Positions 54,386 to 63,479 of a stretch of 64,000 nucleotides of DNA are shown piece by piece. The translations under genes and the position numbers were made by a program. Every line of letters begins with the position of its first letter. Within the stretch, counting starts at the first letter, position 1. The notes beneath the pieces are model-generated. The model searched no databases, was not told the origin of the DNA, and saw only the letters and a program-made list of their open reading frames with translations. The stretch comes from Ruminiclostridium papyrosolvens DSM 2782 (GTDB lineage Bacteria > Bacillota > Clostridia > Acetivibrionales > DSM-1351): the NCBI RefSeq assembly GCF_029318685.1, contig NZ_CP119677.1:62001-126000 (forward strand), in the 5' to 3' direction.

Positions 54386-55046
54386 GAACACAAAAGGCGG
54401 AGGTTTGGGTGTACTTTTTATTGGCTTGGCTGTGACTTTTCTTGTATTACTTGTATTTGTGAGCGCAGCAGATTACGCAGTTTACACCTACAAGAGGAAT
54501 TCTGTTTCCAAGGCAATGGATTATGCCGTAACAGCTGCCGTTCAGAATATTAACAAGGATAAAAGCCTTGAAGGACTGTCAGAGGGATTTGATGAAAACA
54601 CCGGAACAAGGCTTACAGACGGTATTGAAATAAATATTGATAAGGCTGAAACAACCTTTCTTTCAGTATTTGAAGGAAACTCCAGTCAAAGGCAAACGGA
54701 TATTAAGGGAAATCTGCTTATTTGTGCCACATCAGTCAGCGGAGGAGATGTAGACTACAGGATAAAAACTTCATCAGGAGAAGTAATAGCAGGTAAGGTT
54801 GAAACACCATATCTAATTGAAGACAGAATCAATGCTGCAGCAAAGAGCTGCTGGCCGGATTCATATGAAGGGAGCAGCAGAATATTCATAAACAGCAATC
54901 CTAAATCAAATATGATTGAGAAAGGTACCTATTTATTTGCGTATATAAAGGGTATAAAAATTACCGGGATATTTACTCAAAGAAAATTGGCTCTGTCATG
55001 CTTCGGGGGGGCAAAGCTTGAAAGAGCCAATGTGAAAACTAAATAA
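54315..55046 (+). CDS. TadG/TadE-like membrane protein
   Basis: 243 residues. A basic N-terminus (KKTNYTTGQKLHAELKKTVARIKNTKGG), then a transmembrane helix LGVLFIGLAVTFLVLLVFVS and an extracellular domain with AMDYAVTAAVQNINKDKSLE, the latter like TadG/TadE proteins. ATG 54315 follows GGAGGT at 54298-54303 and lies inside the previous gene, an overlap of 71 bases in a different frame. Last gene of the Tad-like unit. Confidence 0.7.
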   Translation: MKKTNYTTGQKLHAELKKTVARIKNTKGGGLGVLFIGLAVTFLVLLVFVSAADYAVYTYKRNSVSKAMDYAVTAAVQNINKDKSLEGLSEGFDENTGTRLTDGIEINIDKAETTFLSVFEGNSSQRQTDIKGNLLICATSVSGGDVDYRIKTSSGEVIAGKVETPYLIEDRINAAAKSCWPDSYEGSSRIFINSNPKSNMIEKGTYLFAYIKGIKITGIFTQRKLALSCFGGAKLERANVKTK

Positions 55047-55047
55047 G

Positions 55048-55476
55048 TTATACCAATTGCTGTAACAGCTTGTGAAGAGATTTTTGAAGCTGCACTATCT
55101 CTTCCATAGGCAAGTCAATACAGCTGCCAAGTCTGTTGGGGATATCCACTGCCCTGTCCCTGAGTTTTCTTCCTTCTTCGGTTAAGCTTATATAGACATT
55201 TCTTTCGTCATCTGAGCTTCTTTGCCTGACAACCAGCTTCTGAGCTTCCATTTTTTTAAATAAAGGGGTTAATGTACCGGAATCAAGAAACAACTTTTTG
55301 CCAAGCTCCTTTACAGTTATATTATCTTCTTCCCAAAGAGCCATAAGAGCTATATATTGAGTATACGTAATCCCTAAAGGGTCAAGATAAGGTTTATATT
55401 TTTTAATGATTTCCTTTGAACATGCATACAAAGGAAAGCAGAGCTGATTTTCCAATTTCAGTTTATCGTACGGCAT
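55048..55476 (-). CDS. OhrR-like MarR family repressor
   Basis: 142 residues. Winged helix-turn-helix with TVKELGKKLFLDSGTLTPLFKKME and the wing RSSDDERNVYISLTEEG. Cys near residue 13 in ENQLCFPLYA lies where OhrR proteins carry their peroxide-sensing cysteine. Transcribed after the glutathione peroxidase gene in the same direction, 105 bases apart, and so probably its regulator. Confidence 0.88.
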   Translation of the reverse strand: MPYDKLKLENQLCFPLYACSKEIIKKYKPYLDPLGITYTQYIALMALWEEDNITVKELGKKLFLDSGTLTPLFKKMEAQKLVVRQRSSDDERNVYISLTEEGRKLRDRAVDIPNRLGSCIDLPMEEIVQLQKSLHKLLQQLV

Positions 55477-55581
55477 ATAAATTCTCCTTAAAAAGTCATC
55501 TTTAAATTAGAATATCATACAATTCAATTTTATAAAACCATATCGATTCAACGCTATTAAAATCAGCCATAGACAACAAAA

Positions 55582-56121
55582 CTAGCTCTTTAAAAGCTCC
55601 TGTATTCTTGCTTCCATATTTTCAGGCTTATAGGTTGGAGAATATCTGCCAACAACGTTACCATTACGGTCAATCAAAAACTTTGTAAAGTTCCATTTAA
55701 TGTTTGAGCCTATAATGCTCTGTCCCAAATCTTTAAGAACTTTCATGAAGGATGAAGTCTCCTCGTTCTCTTTATCAGAAGGAGTGGCATTTTTCAAAAA
55801 TGTATATAAAGGGTCTGCGTTACTTCCGTTAACATCAATCTTTGAAAAGGTTTTAAAAGACACGCCATAATTCAACTGACAAAACTCAACTATTTCTTCA
55901 TCAGTTCCGGGAGCCTGATTCAAAAACTGGTTGCAGGGGAAATCAAGAATTTCTAAGCCCTCGTCTTTATATTTTTTATACAGGTTTTCCAAAGCTTCAT
56001 ATTGAGGTGTAAATCCGCAGCCTGTTGCCGTGTTAACAATAAGAAGAACCTTACCTCTATAGGAATCCATTGAAATCTCATTCTTTTGAGCATCTTTTAC
56101 CTTAAAATCATAAATAGTCAT
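55582..56121 (-). CDS. Glutathione peroxidase family protein
   Basis: 179 residues. The active site NTATGCGFTPQYEALENLY has Cys in place of selenocysteine; LDFPCNQFLNQAPG and KWNFTKFLIDRNG carry the conserved Gln and Trp-Asn-Phe region. Clostridial members most likely use thioredoxin, not glutathione, to reduce organic peroxides. The promoter carries an operator suited to the neighbouring OhrR-like protein. ATAGGAGGT precedes the ATG. Confidence 0.93.
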   Translation of the reverse strand: MTIYDFKVKDAQKNEISMDSYRGKVLLIVNTATGCGFTPQYEALENLYKKYKDEGLEILDFPCNQFLNQAPGTDEEIVEFCQLNYGVSFKTFSKIDVNGSNADPLYTFLKNATPSDKENEETSSFMKVLKDLGQSIIGSNIKWNFTKFLIDRNGNVVGRYSPTYKPENMEARIQELLKS

Positions 56122-56148
56122 GTATATACCTCCTATTGAATAAAATTA

Positions 56149-56162
56149 AATTGTTTACAATT
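56149..56162 (-). promoter_or_regulatory. OhrR-type operator of the peroxidase gene
   Basis: AATTGT-TT-ACAATT, a perfect inverted repeat similar to known OhrR boxes (TACAATT/AATTGTA). It lies two bases downstream of the leftward -10, covering the transcription start. A looser ACAATT-C-AATTTT occurs before the regulator gene, near 55520. Confidence 0.65.
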
Positions 56163-56164
56163 AG

Positions 56165-56193
56165 ATTATATTAGATTGAATTTAATATGTCAA
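56165..56193 (-). promoter_or_regulatory. Consensus sigma-A promoter of the peroxidase gene
   Basis: On the minus strand TTGACA (56193-56188), 17-bp spacer, TATAAT (56170-56165). All twelve positions match the consensus, which suggests strong expression held down by a repressor. Confidence 0.85.
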
Positions 56194-56281
56194 TCTTATT
56201 TTTTATTATTTGCTTTTTGACATGTATATATAACATGATTTTTAGTGTAAAATAGCACTATCACCCTATATGGAGTAATCA

Positions 56282-57151
56282 ATGAAAAAATTTAAAAAGG
56301 TATATATTGAAATAACTAATGTATGTAATCTGAAATGCAGCTTTTGTCCCGATAGCGGAAGAGAGCCGGCATTTATGGACATAGAGGAATTTACCCACAT
56401 AATACAACAAGTGGAACCATTTTGTGAGTATATTTATTTACATATTATGGGAGAACCACTATTAAATCCGAAGCTGGAAAGTTTTCTGAAAATATGTTAT
56501 GACAACTTAATTAAAGTCAATATCACTACAAACGGAACTTTGTTAAACAGATGCGGTGAGCTGTTGCTGGATTCAAAAGCATTACGGAAGGTGAGCATTT
56601 CACTTCACAGCTTCGAGGCTAATGAAGGAAATGAATTATTGGACAACTATATAAATAACACTGTAAGCTTTATAAAAAAGGCTGTTGAGAAGGGTATTAT
56701 CTGCGAACTAAGGCTTTGGAATATGGACAGCGACCAATTAAAAGGTATTAACGACTTGAACGACGAGATTATAAAAAAGCTGGAAGAGTCCTTTCAGCCC
56801 GATTTCAATTTATGGCTTGCTGTTAAGAATCAGGCCAATGTGAAACTACAGGACAGACTATTTATAAGCAGAGCTGAAATATTTGAGTGGCCCGACATAA
56901 ACAGGGATATTACCGAGGAAAAAGTGTTCTGTTATGGGCTTAGAGACCAATTCGGAATTCTCGTGGACGGAACGGTTGTGCCCTGCTGTCTTGACAGTGA
57001 GGGGAATATTCCTTTGGGTAATATTTTTAAAGAGCCTCTTAGTGATATACTGTATTCAGAAAGGGCCGGATTAATATATGAGGGTTTTTCGGGAAGAAAG
57101 GCAGTAGAAGAGCTTTGTAAAAAATGCGGATATGCAAAACGTTATAAATGA
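56282..57151 (+). CDS. Radical SAM protein with SPASM-like C-terminus
   Basis: 289 residues. EITNVCNLKCSFCPDSGREP carries the CxxxCxxC cluster site; MGEPLLNP and NITTNGTLL are the next radical SAM motifs. The C-terminal part has CYGLRDQ, GTVVPCCLDSEGNIPLGNIF and CKKCGY, a short SPASM-like cluster domain. SPASM enzymes often modify peptides or anaerobic sulfatases, but no small peptide gene or sulfatase is nearby, so the substrate is unknown. Divergent from the peroxidase gene. Confidence 0.85.
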   Translation: MKKFKKVYIEITNVCNLKCSFCPDSGREPAFMDIEEFTHIIQQVEPFCEYIYLHIMGEPLLNPKLESFLKICYDNLIKVNITTNGTLLNRCGELLLDSKALRKVSISLHSFEANEGNELLDNYINNTVSFIKKAVEKGIICELRLWNMDSDQLKGINDLNDEIIKKLEESFQPDFNLWLAVKNQANVKLQDRLFISRAEIFEWPDINRDITEEKVFCYGLRDQFGILVDGTVVPCCLDSEGNIPLGNIFKEPLSDILYSERAGLIYEGFSGRKAVEELCKKCGYAKRYK

Positions 57152-57196
57152 TTAGTAAAGGGGTACAAATAAATTACAGCAATTGTACTGCCTAAA

Positions 57197-57205
57197 TGGT
57201 ATAAT
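57197..57205 (+). promoter_or_regulatory. Extended -10 promoter of the ABC-F gene
   Basis: TGG directly before TATAAT (57200-57205); no good -35. Confidence 0.5.
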
Positions 57206-57246
57206 AACACATGAGATAAAACAAGTAACGAAGGAGAATCAGGCAG

Positions 57247-59178
57247 TTGAATATTTTATCCGCTGAAGGTATTTCAAAAAGCTATAGTGAAAAAATATTA
57301 TTTAATGATATATCGTTGGGTATAGGCGAGGGAGATAAAATCGGGCTTATAGGCGTCAACGGAACAGGTAAAAGCACTCTTTTAAAGGCAATTGCAGGTA
57401 TTGAGACTGTTGACACAGGAAATATAATTAAGTCCAATAAAGTAAGAGTAGGCTATCTTGAACAAAGTCCTGCTTTTGAGCCGGGAACAACAGTGCTTCA
57501 ACAGGTATTTAACGGACATTCCCCTGTTATGGTACTGCTGAGGGAATATGAAGATATACTTTTAAAAAGCAGTCAGAAGCCCGCAGATGAAAAACTTGAA
57601 AAAAGACTTCTGGATTTAATGCACCAAATGGATACTATGAACGCCTGGACCTTGGAAAGTGAAGCTAAAACAATACTTACAAGACTGGGAATTGATAGTT
57701 TTGAGGCAGATGTAGCAACTTTGTCGGGGGGACAGAGAAAGCGAATTGCAATGGCGGGGGCATTAATTAATCCCACTGAGCTGCTTATACTGGACGAGCC
57801 TACTAACCATATTGACAATGATACTGTTGACTGGCTTGAAAAGTATCTGAATACCAGAAAAGGTGCTCTTTTGATGGTTACACATGACAGATACTTTCTG
57901 GACAGAGTTGCAAACAGAATTATAGAACTGGACAACGGGAAGCTTTACAGTTATCAGGCTAACTACAGCCGATTCCTTGAAATGAAGGCGGAACGTGAAG
58001 AGCTGGAACAGGCTTCTGAAAGAAAAAGGCAGAACCTTTTCCGGAATGAATTGGAATGGATAAGAAGAGGCGCACAGGCACGTTCTACCAAGCAAAAAGC
58101 CAGAATCGAAAGGTTTGAAAAGCTCAAAGATGCAGATGCACCCAAACAGGATGAAAATATCGAAATTCAGGTGGGAGCTGCGAGACTTGGAAGAAAGATA
58201 ATTGAACTTGAAAATATAAAAAAATCCTATGATGATAAGACATTAATCAACGATTTCAGTTATGTACTGCTAAGAGATGACAGAATAGGAATCATAGGGC
58301 CTAACGGAATCGGGAAATCAACACTTTTAAAGGTACTTTCAGGCCAGATTGCACCTGATTCGGGAAAGGTAGAAATAGGCGAGACGGTAAAGACAGGATT
58401 TTTTACTCAGGAAAATACGGATATGGATCAAAACTTAAGGGTTATTGAATATATCAGAACAGTGGCAGAACACATAGAAACTGCAAACGGAAGCCTTAGT
58501 GCTTCACAAATGCTGGAGAGATTTTTGTTTCCACCGAGTGTTCAGTGGACGCCTATCTCAAAGCTTTCAGGCGGAGAGAAAAGAAGACTGTATCTTCTTA
58601 GCATACTTATGGGTGCTCCAAACATATTATTACTTGACGAACCTACAAATGATTTGGATATTCAGACACTTACAATTTTGGAAGCTTATTTGGACGAATT
58701 TCCGGGAGCGGTTATAACCGTGTCCCATGACAGATACTTTCTGGACAGAATGGCCAACAGGATATTTTCCTTTGAAGGTAATGGAGAAATTACCAAGTAT
58801 GCCGGAAACTACTCGGATTACAGAGAGTATGCAGCAGGACGGGAAAAACAGGATGGTACAGAAAGGGCAGCAGACCCGGATAAAAATAGTAACAGTTCAC
58901 AAAATAAGACAGAGTGGCAAAAGAATAAGGAAAAACCTCTCAAATTCACTTTTAAAGAGCAAAAGGAATTTGATGAAATAGACGATGTGATAGCTGCTCT
59001 GGAGTCCGACATAGAAAATGTAAAAAAGGATATTGATAAATCCGCAACGGATTTTTCAAAGCTTCAGGAGCTTCTTCTAAAACAGCAGGAGCTTGAAAAG
59101 GAACTGGACTTGAAAATGGAACGGTGGACTTATCTGAACGAACTGGCTGAAAAGATAGAAAACAGCAAGAAAAAATAA
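57247..59178 (+). CDS. ABC-F family ATPase
   Basis: 643 residues. Two ABC domains: Walker A GVNGTGKST with signature LSGGQRKR, then Walker A GPNGIGKST with signature LSGGEKRR, both followed by LLDEPTNxxD. Between them is the long charged linker. The C-terminal 100 residues form a coiled coil (ENVKKDIDKSATDFSKLQEL). There are no membrane segments, so it is an ABC-F translation factor, not a transporter. The start is TTG 57247 behind AAGGAGA; no ATG lies near. Confidence 0.93.
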   Translation: MNILSAEGISKSYSEKILFNDISLGIGEGDKIGLIGVNGTGKSTLLKAIAGIETVDTGNIIKSNKVRVGYLEQSPAFEPGTTVLQQVFNGHSPVMVLLREYEDILLKSSQKPADEKLEKRLLDLMHQMDTMNAWTLESEAKTILTRLGIDSFEADVATLSGGQRKRIAMAGALINPTELLILDEPTNHIDNDTVDWLEKYLNTRKGALLMVTHDRYFLDRVANRIIELDNGKLYSYQANYSRFLEMKAEREELEQASERKRQNLFRNELEWIRRGAQARSTKQKARIERFEKLKDADAPKQDENIEIQVGAARLGRKIIELENIKKSYDDKTLINDFSYVLLRDDRIGIIGPNGIGKSTLLKVLSGQIAPDSGKVEIGETVKTGFFTQENTDMDQNLRVIEYIRTVAEHIETANGSLSASQMLERFLFPPSVQWTPISKLSGGEKRRLYLLSILMGAPNILLLDEPTNDLDIQTLTILEAYLDEFPGAVITVSHDRYFLDRMANRIFSFEGNGEITKYAGNYSDYREYAAGREKQDGTERAADPDKNSNSSQNKTEWQKNKEKPLKFTFKEQKEFDEIDDVIAALESDIENVKKDIDKSATDFSKLQELLLKQQELEKELDLKMERWTYLNELAEKIENSKKK

Positions 59179-59203
59179 AAAGCAGTGTGTAAAGGAGAAT
59201 GAC

Positions 59204-60523
59204 ATGGAGCAGTTATTTGAGGGCATGGAGCTGGACAAGACCCTTGTGGAGGCATTAAAAAAGGAAAGTATAACAGTACCTACCGATATACAGCAAAAGG
59301 CTATACCCGAGGAACTGAAGAACAGAGATGTAATTCTTCATTCTTCTACGGGAACGGGAAAAACACTGGCATATCTGCTGCCTCTTTTCATGAAACTCTC
59401 TGTTGACAAAAAGGAAATGCAGGCACTTATACTGGTGCCTACCCACGAACTGGCAATACAAGTTGAAAGGCAGATAGAATTACTTTCACAAAATTCTGAA
59501 ATTAAGGCCACATCTACTCCTATTATCGGCGATGTAAATATTATGAGGCAGATGGATAAGCTAAAGCTTAAACCCCACATAATAGTAGGAACAGCCGGAA
59601 GAATACTGGAATTGATTCAAAAAAAGAAGATTTCAGCACATACCATTAAAACAATTATTATAGATGAGGCAGACCGACTTCTGGATGATTATAATTTAGA
59701 TTCCATAAAGGCTGTTATTAAGACAACTCTGAAGGAAAGGCAGATAGTAATGTGTTCCGCAACTATCTCTAAAAAGACAGTTGAGCGTGCCATGCCTTTA
59801 ATGAAGGAACCTCTTATTATAGAGAGTAAATCGGACATGGGTGTTCCGGATGCTATTGAACACCTGTATTTTGTGGCTGAGCAAAGAGAAAAAATTGATG
59901 TTTTGAGAAAGCTTGTAAGAATGATAAATCCCAAGAAAGCGATTGCCTTCTTTGCAAACAGCGAGGATATTTTTGTTTCGGAAGAAAAGCTCAGATATCA
60001 CAAGCTGAAAGCGGGAGGTATTCATGGTTCACACATAAAATCCGACAGGAAGAAAACCATGGACGATTTCAAAAATGGTAAGCTTCAGCTTCTAATTGCC
60101 TCTGATATTGCAGCCAGAGGGCTTGATATAGAAGATGTAACCCATATTTTTAATGTTAATATCCCTGAAAGGTCAATGGACTATCTTCACAGAGTAGGCA
60201 GAACAGGCAGAAACGGGAAACCGGGTGTGGCAATATCCATTGTAACCGAAAAAGAAATAGAGTTCATGAAAAAGTTTGAAAAGGAACTGAAAATTAAGAT
60301 AATTCCAAAATCCATGTCCAATGGAAAGATTGTTGAATATAAAAAGGAAAGAAGCAAGAGGCCTGCAGAAAGGTCTAAATACGGAAGTCCGGCAGGTGCA
60401 GGAGCCGTAAAAAGTAAAACCGGTAATTTTAAGCAAAATAGGACGGATGACAGAAAAAAGACTTTTGGAGACAAAAAAAAGTCAGACAGTGGATTTAAAG
60501 TATTCCGTAGACCAAAAAATTAG
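59204..60523 (+). CDS. DEAD-box RNA helicase
   Basis: 439 residues. Q-motif region ITVPTDIQQKAIP, motif I SSTGTGKT, motif II DEAD in IIDEADRLLDD, motif III CSATIS, motif VI HRVGRTGRNG. A basic, Lys/Arg/Ser-rich tail of about 70 residues probably binds RNA. AAGGAGAATGAC precedes the ATG, 25 bases after the ABC-F gene, so the two are likely cotranscribed and both act on ribosomes or RNA. Confidence 0.93.
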   Translation: MEQLFEGMELDKTLVEALKKESITVPTDIQQKAIPEELKNRDVILHSSTGTGKTLAYLLPLFMKLSVDKKEMQALILVPTHELAIQVERQIELLSQNSEIKATSTPIIGDVNIMRQMDKLKLKPHIIVGTAGRILELIQKKKISAHTIKTIIIDEADRLLDDYNLDSIKAVIKTTLKERQIVMCSATISKKTVERAMPLMKEPLIIESKSDMGVPDAIEHLYFVAEQREKIDVLRKLVRMINPKKAIAFFANSEDIFVSEEKLRYHKLKAGGIHGSHIKSDRKKTMDDFKNGKLQLLIASDIAARGLDIEDVTHIFNVNIPERSMDYLHRVGRTGRNGKPGVAISIVTEKEIEFMKKFEKELKIKIIPKSMSNGKIVEYKKERSKRPAERSKYGSPAGAGAVKSKTGNFKQNRTDDRKKTFGDKKKSDSGFKVFRRPKN

Positions 60524-60578
60524 AAAAGCCTTGTCCTATATGGTGCGGACTATCTAGGGTTGAAGGGAGTTGGGTAAT

Positions 60579-61481
60579 ATGGAAACAACGACGTTTCCCA
60601 AAGCGTGGGAAGGTGTGCTGGGCTCGGCAAGCTTTATTCCCGTTACCAGTGTAAAAGCCATTGAACGATACCATGATGCTGAGTGGTCAAAGGGACTAAG
60701 TATGCATGAAACCTTTGAAATGGTTTATATAAAATCAGGCAGCGGTGTATTCGAGATTGGAGAACAGAACGTCTCTGTAGGCTCAAATGATATTGTTATA
60801 ATTAAACCAAACCAGAGGCATAAACTAAGTGTTGCTTCAGAAGACGGGTGCGACTTTATTGTTCTGTATTTCAAATTTATGGATCAAACCGAGCATACTC
60901 TCTCAGAGGTTTCTCTTGGAGATTTTATTAACTTCGTAAGCGGCAGGGAATCAGGTTCTTTTATTAAGCTAAAAGTAAGCCAGAAAAATGATATAATCGT
61001 TCTTTTAAACAGGATTCTCAAGGAACAGACAAATGACCAGTTAGGCAGTGAGCTGCTTAACTATCTTATGCTGATGGAGCTGTTTGTGCTTATATCAAGG
61101 GCTCTGAAGGCTGAATGGGAAAACAGCATAAAGAACAAAAGCCCCAAGATAAAAGAACTTATGCAGTCTGCAATACAGTTTGTTCACAATAATTTTGAAC
61201 GGGAGATATCAATAACGGATATTGCAAAATATGTTTTTCTTAGTCCAAGCTATTTCACAAGAGCCTTTAAAGAAAACACAGGGCTTAGTCCCATGCAATA
61301 TTTGTTAAACATAAGAATTAAAAGAGCATGTGAACTGCTTCAGGAAACAGACCAGAAGGTTGGTGAAATAGCGCTGAGCGTGGGCTTTTCCAATCAACAG
61401 AGATTTAATGATATGTTTAAGAAACAAACAAATATGACTCCAATGCAATATCGCAATTCGTCAAAAAACATTCATAATTGA
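60579..61481 (+). CDS. AraC family transcriptional regulator
   Basis: 300 residues. N-terminal cupin part (MVYIKSGSGVFEIGEQNVSV, IKPNQRHKLSV), then the two C-terminal helix-turn-helix units: ITDIAKYVFLSPSYFTRAFK and VGEIALSVGFSNQQRFNDMF, ending MTPMQYRN. The start is ATG 60579 with AAGGGAG nine bases upstream. It lies before the leucine genes but seems separated from them by a hairpin; its target is not evident. Confidence 0.9.
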   Translation: METTTFPKAWEGVLGSASFIPVTSVKAIERYHDAEWSKGLSMHETFEMVYIKSGSGVFEIGEQNVSVGSNDIVIIKPNQRHKLSVASEDGCDFIVLYFKFMDQTEHTLSEVSLGDFINFVSGRESGSFIKLKVSQKNDIIVLLNRILKEQTNDQLGSELLNYLMLMELFVLISRALKAEWENSIKNKSPKIKELMQSAIQFVHNNFEREISITDIAKYVFLSPSYFTRAFKENTGLSPMQYLLNIRIKRACELLQETDQKVGEIALSVGFSNQQRFNDMFKKQTNMTPMQYRNSSKNIHN

Positions 61482-61504
61482 AGAAATAACGGTAAATAAC
61501 AGGA

Positions 61505-61572
61505 AGAACACTTTTTAAGCTTATTATATAATTGCTTTAATGTTAAAGGCTTGAAAAGAGTTCTTTTATTTT
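61505..61572 (+). terminator. Candidate terminator (or attenuator) between the AraC gene and leuC
   Basis: AGAAC and CTTTTTAAGC (61505-61520) pair with GCTTGAAAAG and GTTCT (61549-61564), leaving a 28-nt loop, followed by a T-rich tail TTTATTTTA. The loop is long for an intrinsic terminator. If transcription starts upstream it might attenuate leuCDB. A TATAAT at 61527-61532 in the loop has no good -35. Confidence 0.5.
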
Positions 61573-61623
61573 ACGAAAAAATGTTTAAATTTATATATTC
61601 ATGTGACAAAGGGGGATTTAAAA

Positions 61624-62883
61624 ATGGGAATGACAATGACACAGAAGATTCTTGCAAATCATGCGGGAATAGACAAAGTAGTACCCGGGCAGTTGATAAA
61701 AGCTAAACTTGATATGGTTCTGGGGAATGATATAACATCTCCCGTAGCTATCAAAGAGTTTAATAAAATTGGTCTGGATAAAGTATTCGATAAGAATAAA
61801 ATTGCTATAGTACCCGACCATTTTACTCCCAATAAGGATATTAAGTCCGCGGAACAGGTTAAGCTTTGCAGGGAGTTTTCAAAAAAAATGGAGATAGTAA
61901 ACTTCTTTGAAGTCGGACAAATGGGAGTTGAACATGCACTATTGCCTGAAAGAGGTCTTGTAGTACCGGGAGATGTGATTATAGGGGCTGATTCCCACAC
62001 ATGTACTTACGGAGCACTTGGAGCATTCTCAACAGGAATAGGCAGTACCGATATGGCAGCGGGAATGGCAACGGGAGAAGCTTGGTTCAAGGTTCCCGAA
62101 GCAATTAAGTTCGTTCTAAAAGGTAAGCCTCAAAAGTGGGTTGGAGGAAAGGATGTTATCCTTCATATCATTGGAATGATAGGTGTTGACGGTGCACTTT
62201 ACAAATCAATGGAGTTTACCGGTGACGGCGTGAACGCTCTGTCAATGGACGACAGATTCTCAATGGCAAACATGGCTATTGAGGCAGGTGCAAAAAACGG
62301 AATATTTGAAGTAGACGAAAAAACCGTTGAATACGTAAAGGAGCATTCCATCAGATCATATACTGTATACAAGGCTGACGAGGATGCGCAATATTCAGAA
62401 GTTTATGAAATAGACCTTGCTGAAATAAAGCCAACAGTTGCATTTCCTCATCTTCCTGAAAATGCACGTACCATTGACAAGGTGGGCGATATTAAAATCG
62501 ATCAGGTTGTAATCGGTTCATGTACAAACGGACGTATAGAAGACATGAGAATAGCTGCCCAAATTCTAAAAGGACAAAAGGTCAGCGACAATGTAAGGTG
62601 TATTATTATTCCTGCTACTCAGAAGATATGGAAGCAGGCTATGAACGAAGGCCTGTTTGACATATTTATAGATGCGGGAGCTGCTGTAAGCACACCTACC
62701 TGTGGTCCATGCCTTGGAGGACATATGGGTATACTTGCAAAGGGAGAGAGAGCTGTTGCAACTACAAACAGAAACTTTGTAGGACGTATGGGACATCCTG
62801 AAAGTGAAGTTTACCTTGCAAGTCCTGCAGTAGCTGCGGCTTCAGCAATAGCAGGCAGGATAGCAGGCCCTGATGAAATTTAA
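61624..62883 (+). CDS. leuC: 3-isopropylmalate dehydratase large subunit
   Basis: 419 residues, the short prokaryotic form. [15 protein letters not shown] and the iron-sulfur cysteines in [12 protein letters not shown] and [10 protein letters not shown] are all present. With LeuD it isomerises 2- to 3-isopropylmalate. ATG 61624 follows AAAGGGGG; the GTG at 61603 lies before that ribosome site. First gene of leuCDB in this window. Confidence 0.96.
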   Translation: MGMTMTQKILANHAGIDKVVPGQLIKAKLDMVLGNDITSPVAIKEFNKIGLDKVFDKNKIAIVPDHFTPNKDIKSAEQVKLCREFSKKMEIVNFFEVGQMGVEHALLPERGLVVPGDVIIGADSHTCTYGALGAFSTGIGSTDMAAGMATGEAWFKVPEAIKFVLKGKPQKWVGGKDVILHIIGMIGVDGALYKSMEFTGDGVNALSMDDRFSMANMAIEAGAKNGIFEVDEKTVEYVKEHSIRSYTVYKADEDAQYSEVYEIDLAEIKPTVAFPHLPENARTIDKVGDIKIDQVVIGSCTNGRIEDMRIAAQILKGQKVSDNVRCIIIPATQKIWKQAMNEGLFDIFIDAGAAVSTPTCGPCLGGHMGILAKGERAVATTNRNFVGRMGHPESEVYLASPAVAAASAIAGRIAGPDEI

Positions 62884-62964
62884 TTTATAAGAGATTGACA
62901 TAAATGAAAACAGGCACGGATATTTTTATTGGTATTTTGTCCGCTGTCGGAAAAGGAGATAGAT

Positions 62965-63453
62965 ATGAATGTTAAGGGTAAGGTTATAAAGTATGGAAAC
63001 AACGTTGATACAGACGTAATTATACCTGCAAGATATTTGAACACATCAGACCCTGCTGAGCTTGCCAGTCATTGCATGGAGGATCTTGATGATAAATTTA
63101 CACAGAGAGTCCAAAAAGGAGATGTAATGGTTGCCGGAAAGAATTTTGGCTGCGGTTCCTCAAGAGAACACGCACCCATTTCTATAAAGGCTTCGGGAAT
63201 ATCCTGTGTTATAGCAGAAACTTTTGCAAGAATATTCTATAGAAATTCTATTAATATCGGGCTCCCTATTTTAGAGTGTCCTGAAGCTGCAAAAGATATA
63301 AAGGATGACGATCAGGTAGAAATAGACTTTGATAAAGGGTTGATTAAAAACCTTACAACAGGCAAAACATATCAGGGTCAGCCGTTTCCCGGATTTATGC
63401 AGGAGATTATTTCTTCCGACGGGTTGATACAGTATATTAATAATTCGCTTTAA
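62965..63453 (+). CDS. leuD: 3-isopropylmalate dehydratase small subunit
   Basis: 162 residues. [20 protein letters not shown] and the substrate loop [14 protein letters not shown] are diagnostic. It completes the active site of LeuC. ATG 62965 follows AAAAGGAG; the open frame further upstream covers that site. Confidence 0.96.
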   Translation: MNVKGKVIKYGNNVDTDVIIPARYLNTSDPAELASHCMEDLDDKFTQRVQKGDVMVAGKNFGCGSSREHAPISIKASGISCVIAETFARIFYRNSINIGLPILECPEAAKDIKDDDQVEIDFDKGLIKNLTTGKTYQGQPFPGFMQEIISSDGLIQYINNSL

Positions 63454-63479
63454 TAGACTGCTGGAATGGAGATGAATAT

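Noticed and set aside
61482-61623. T-box or leucine leader peptide before leuC
   Set aside because: I find no T-box sequence (TGGNACCGCG-like) and no small frame rich in Leu codons. Only the long-loop hairpin is visible.
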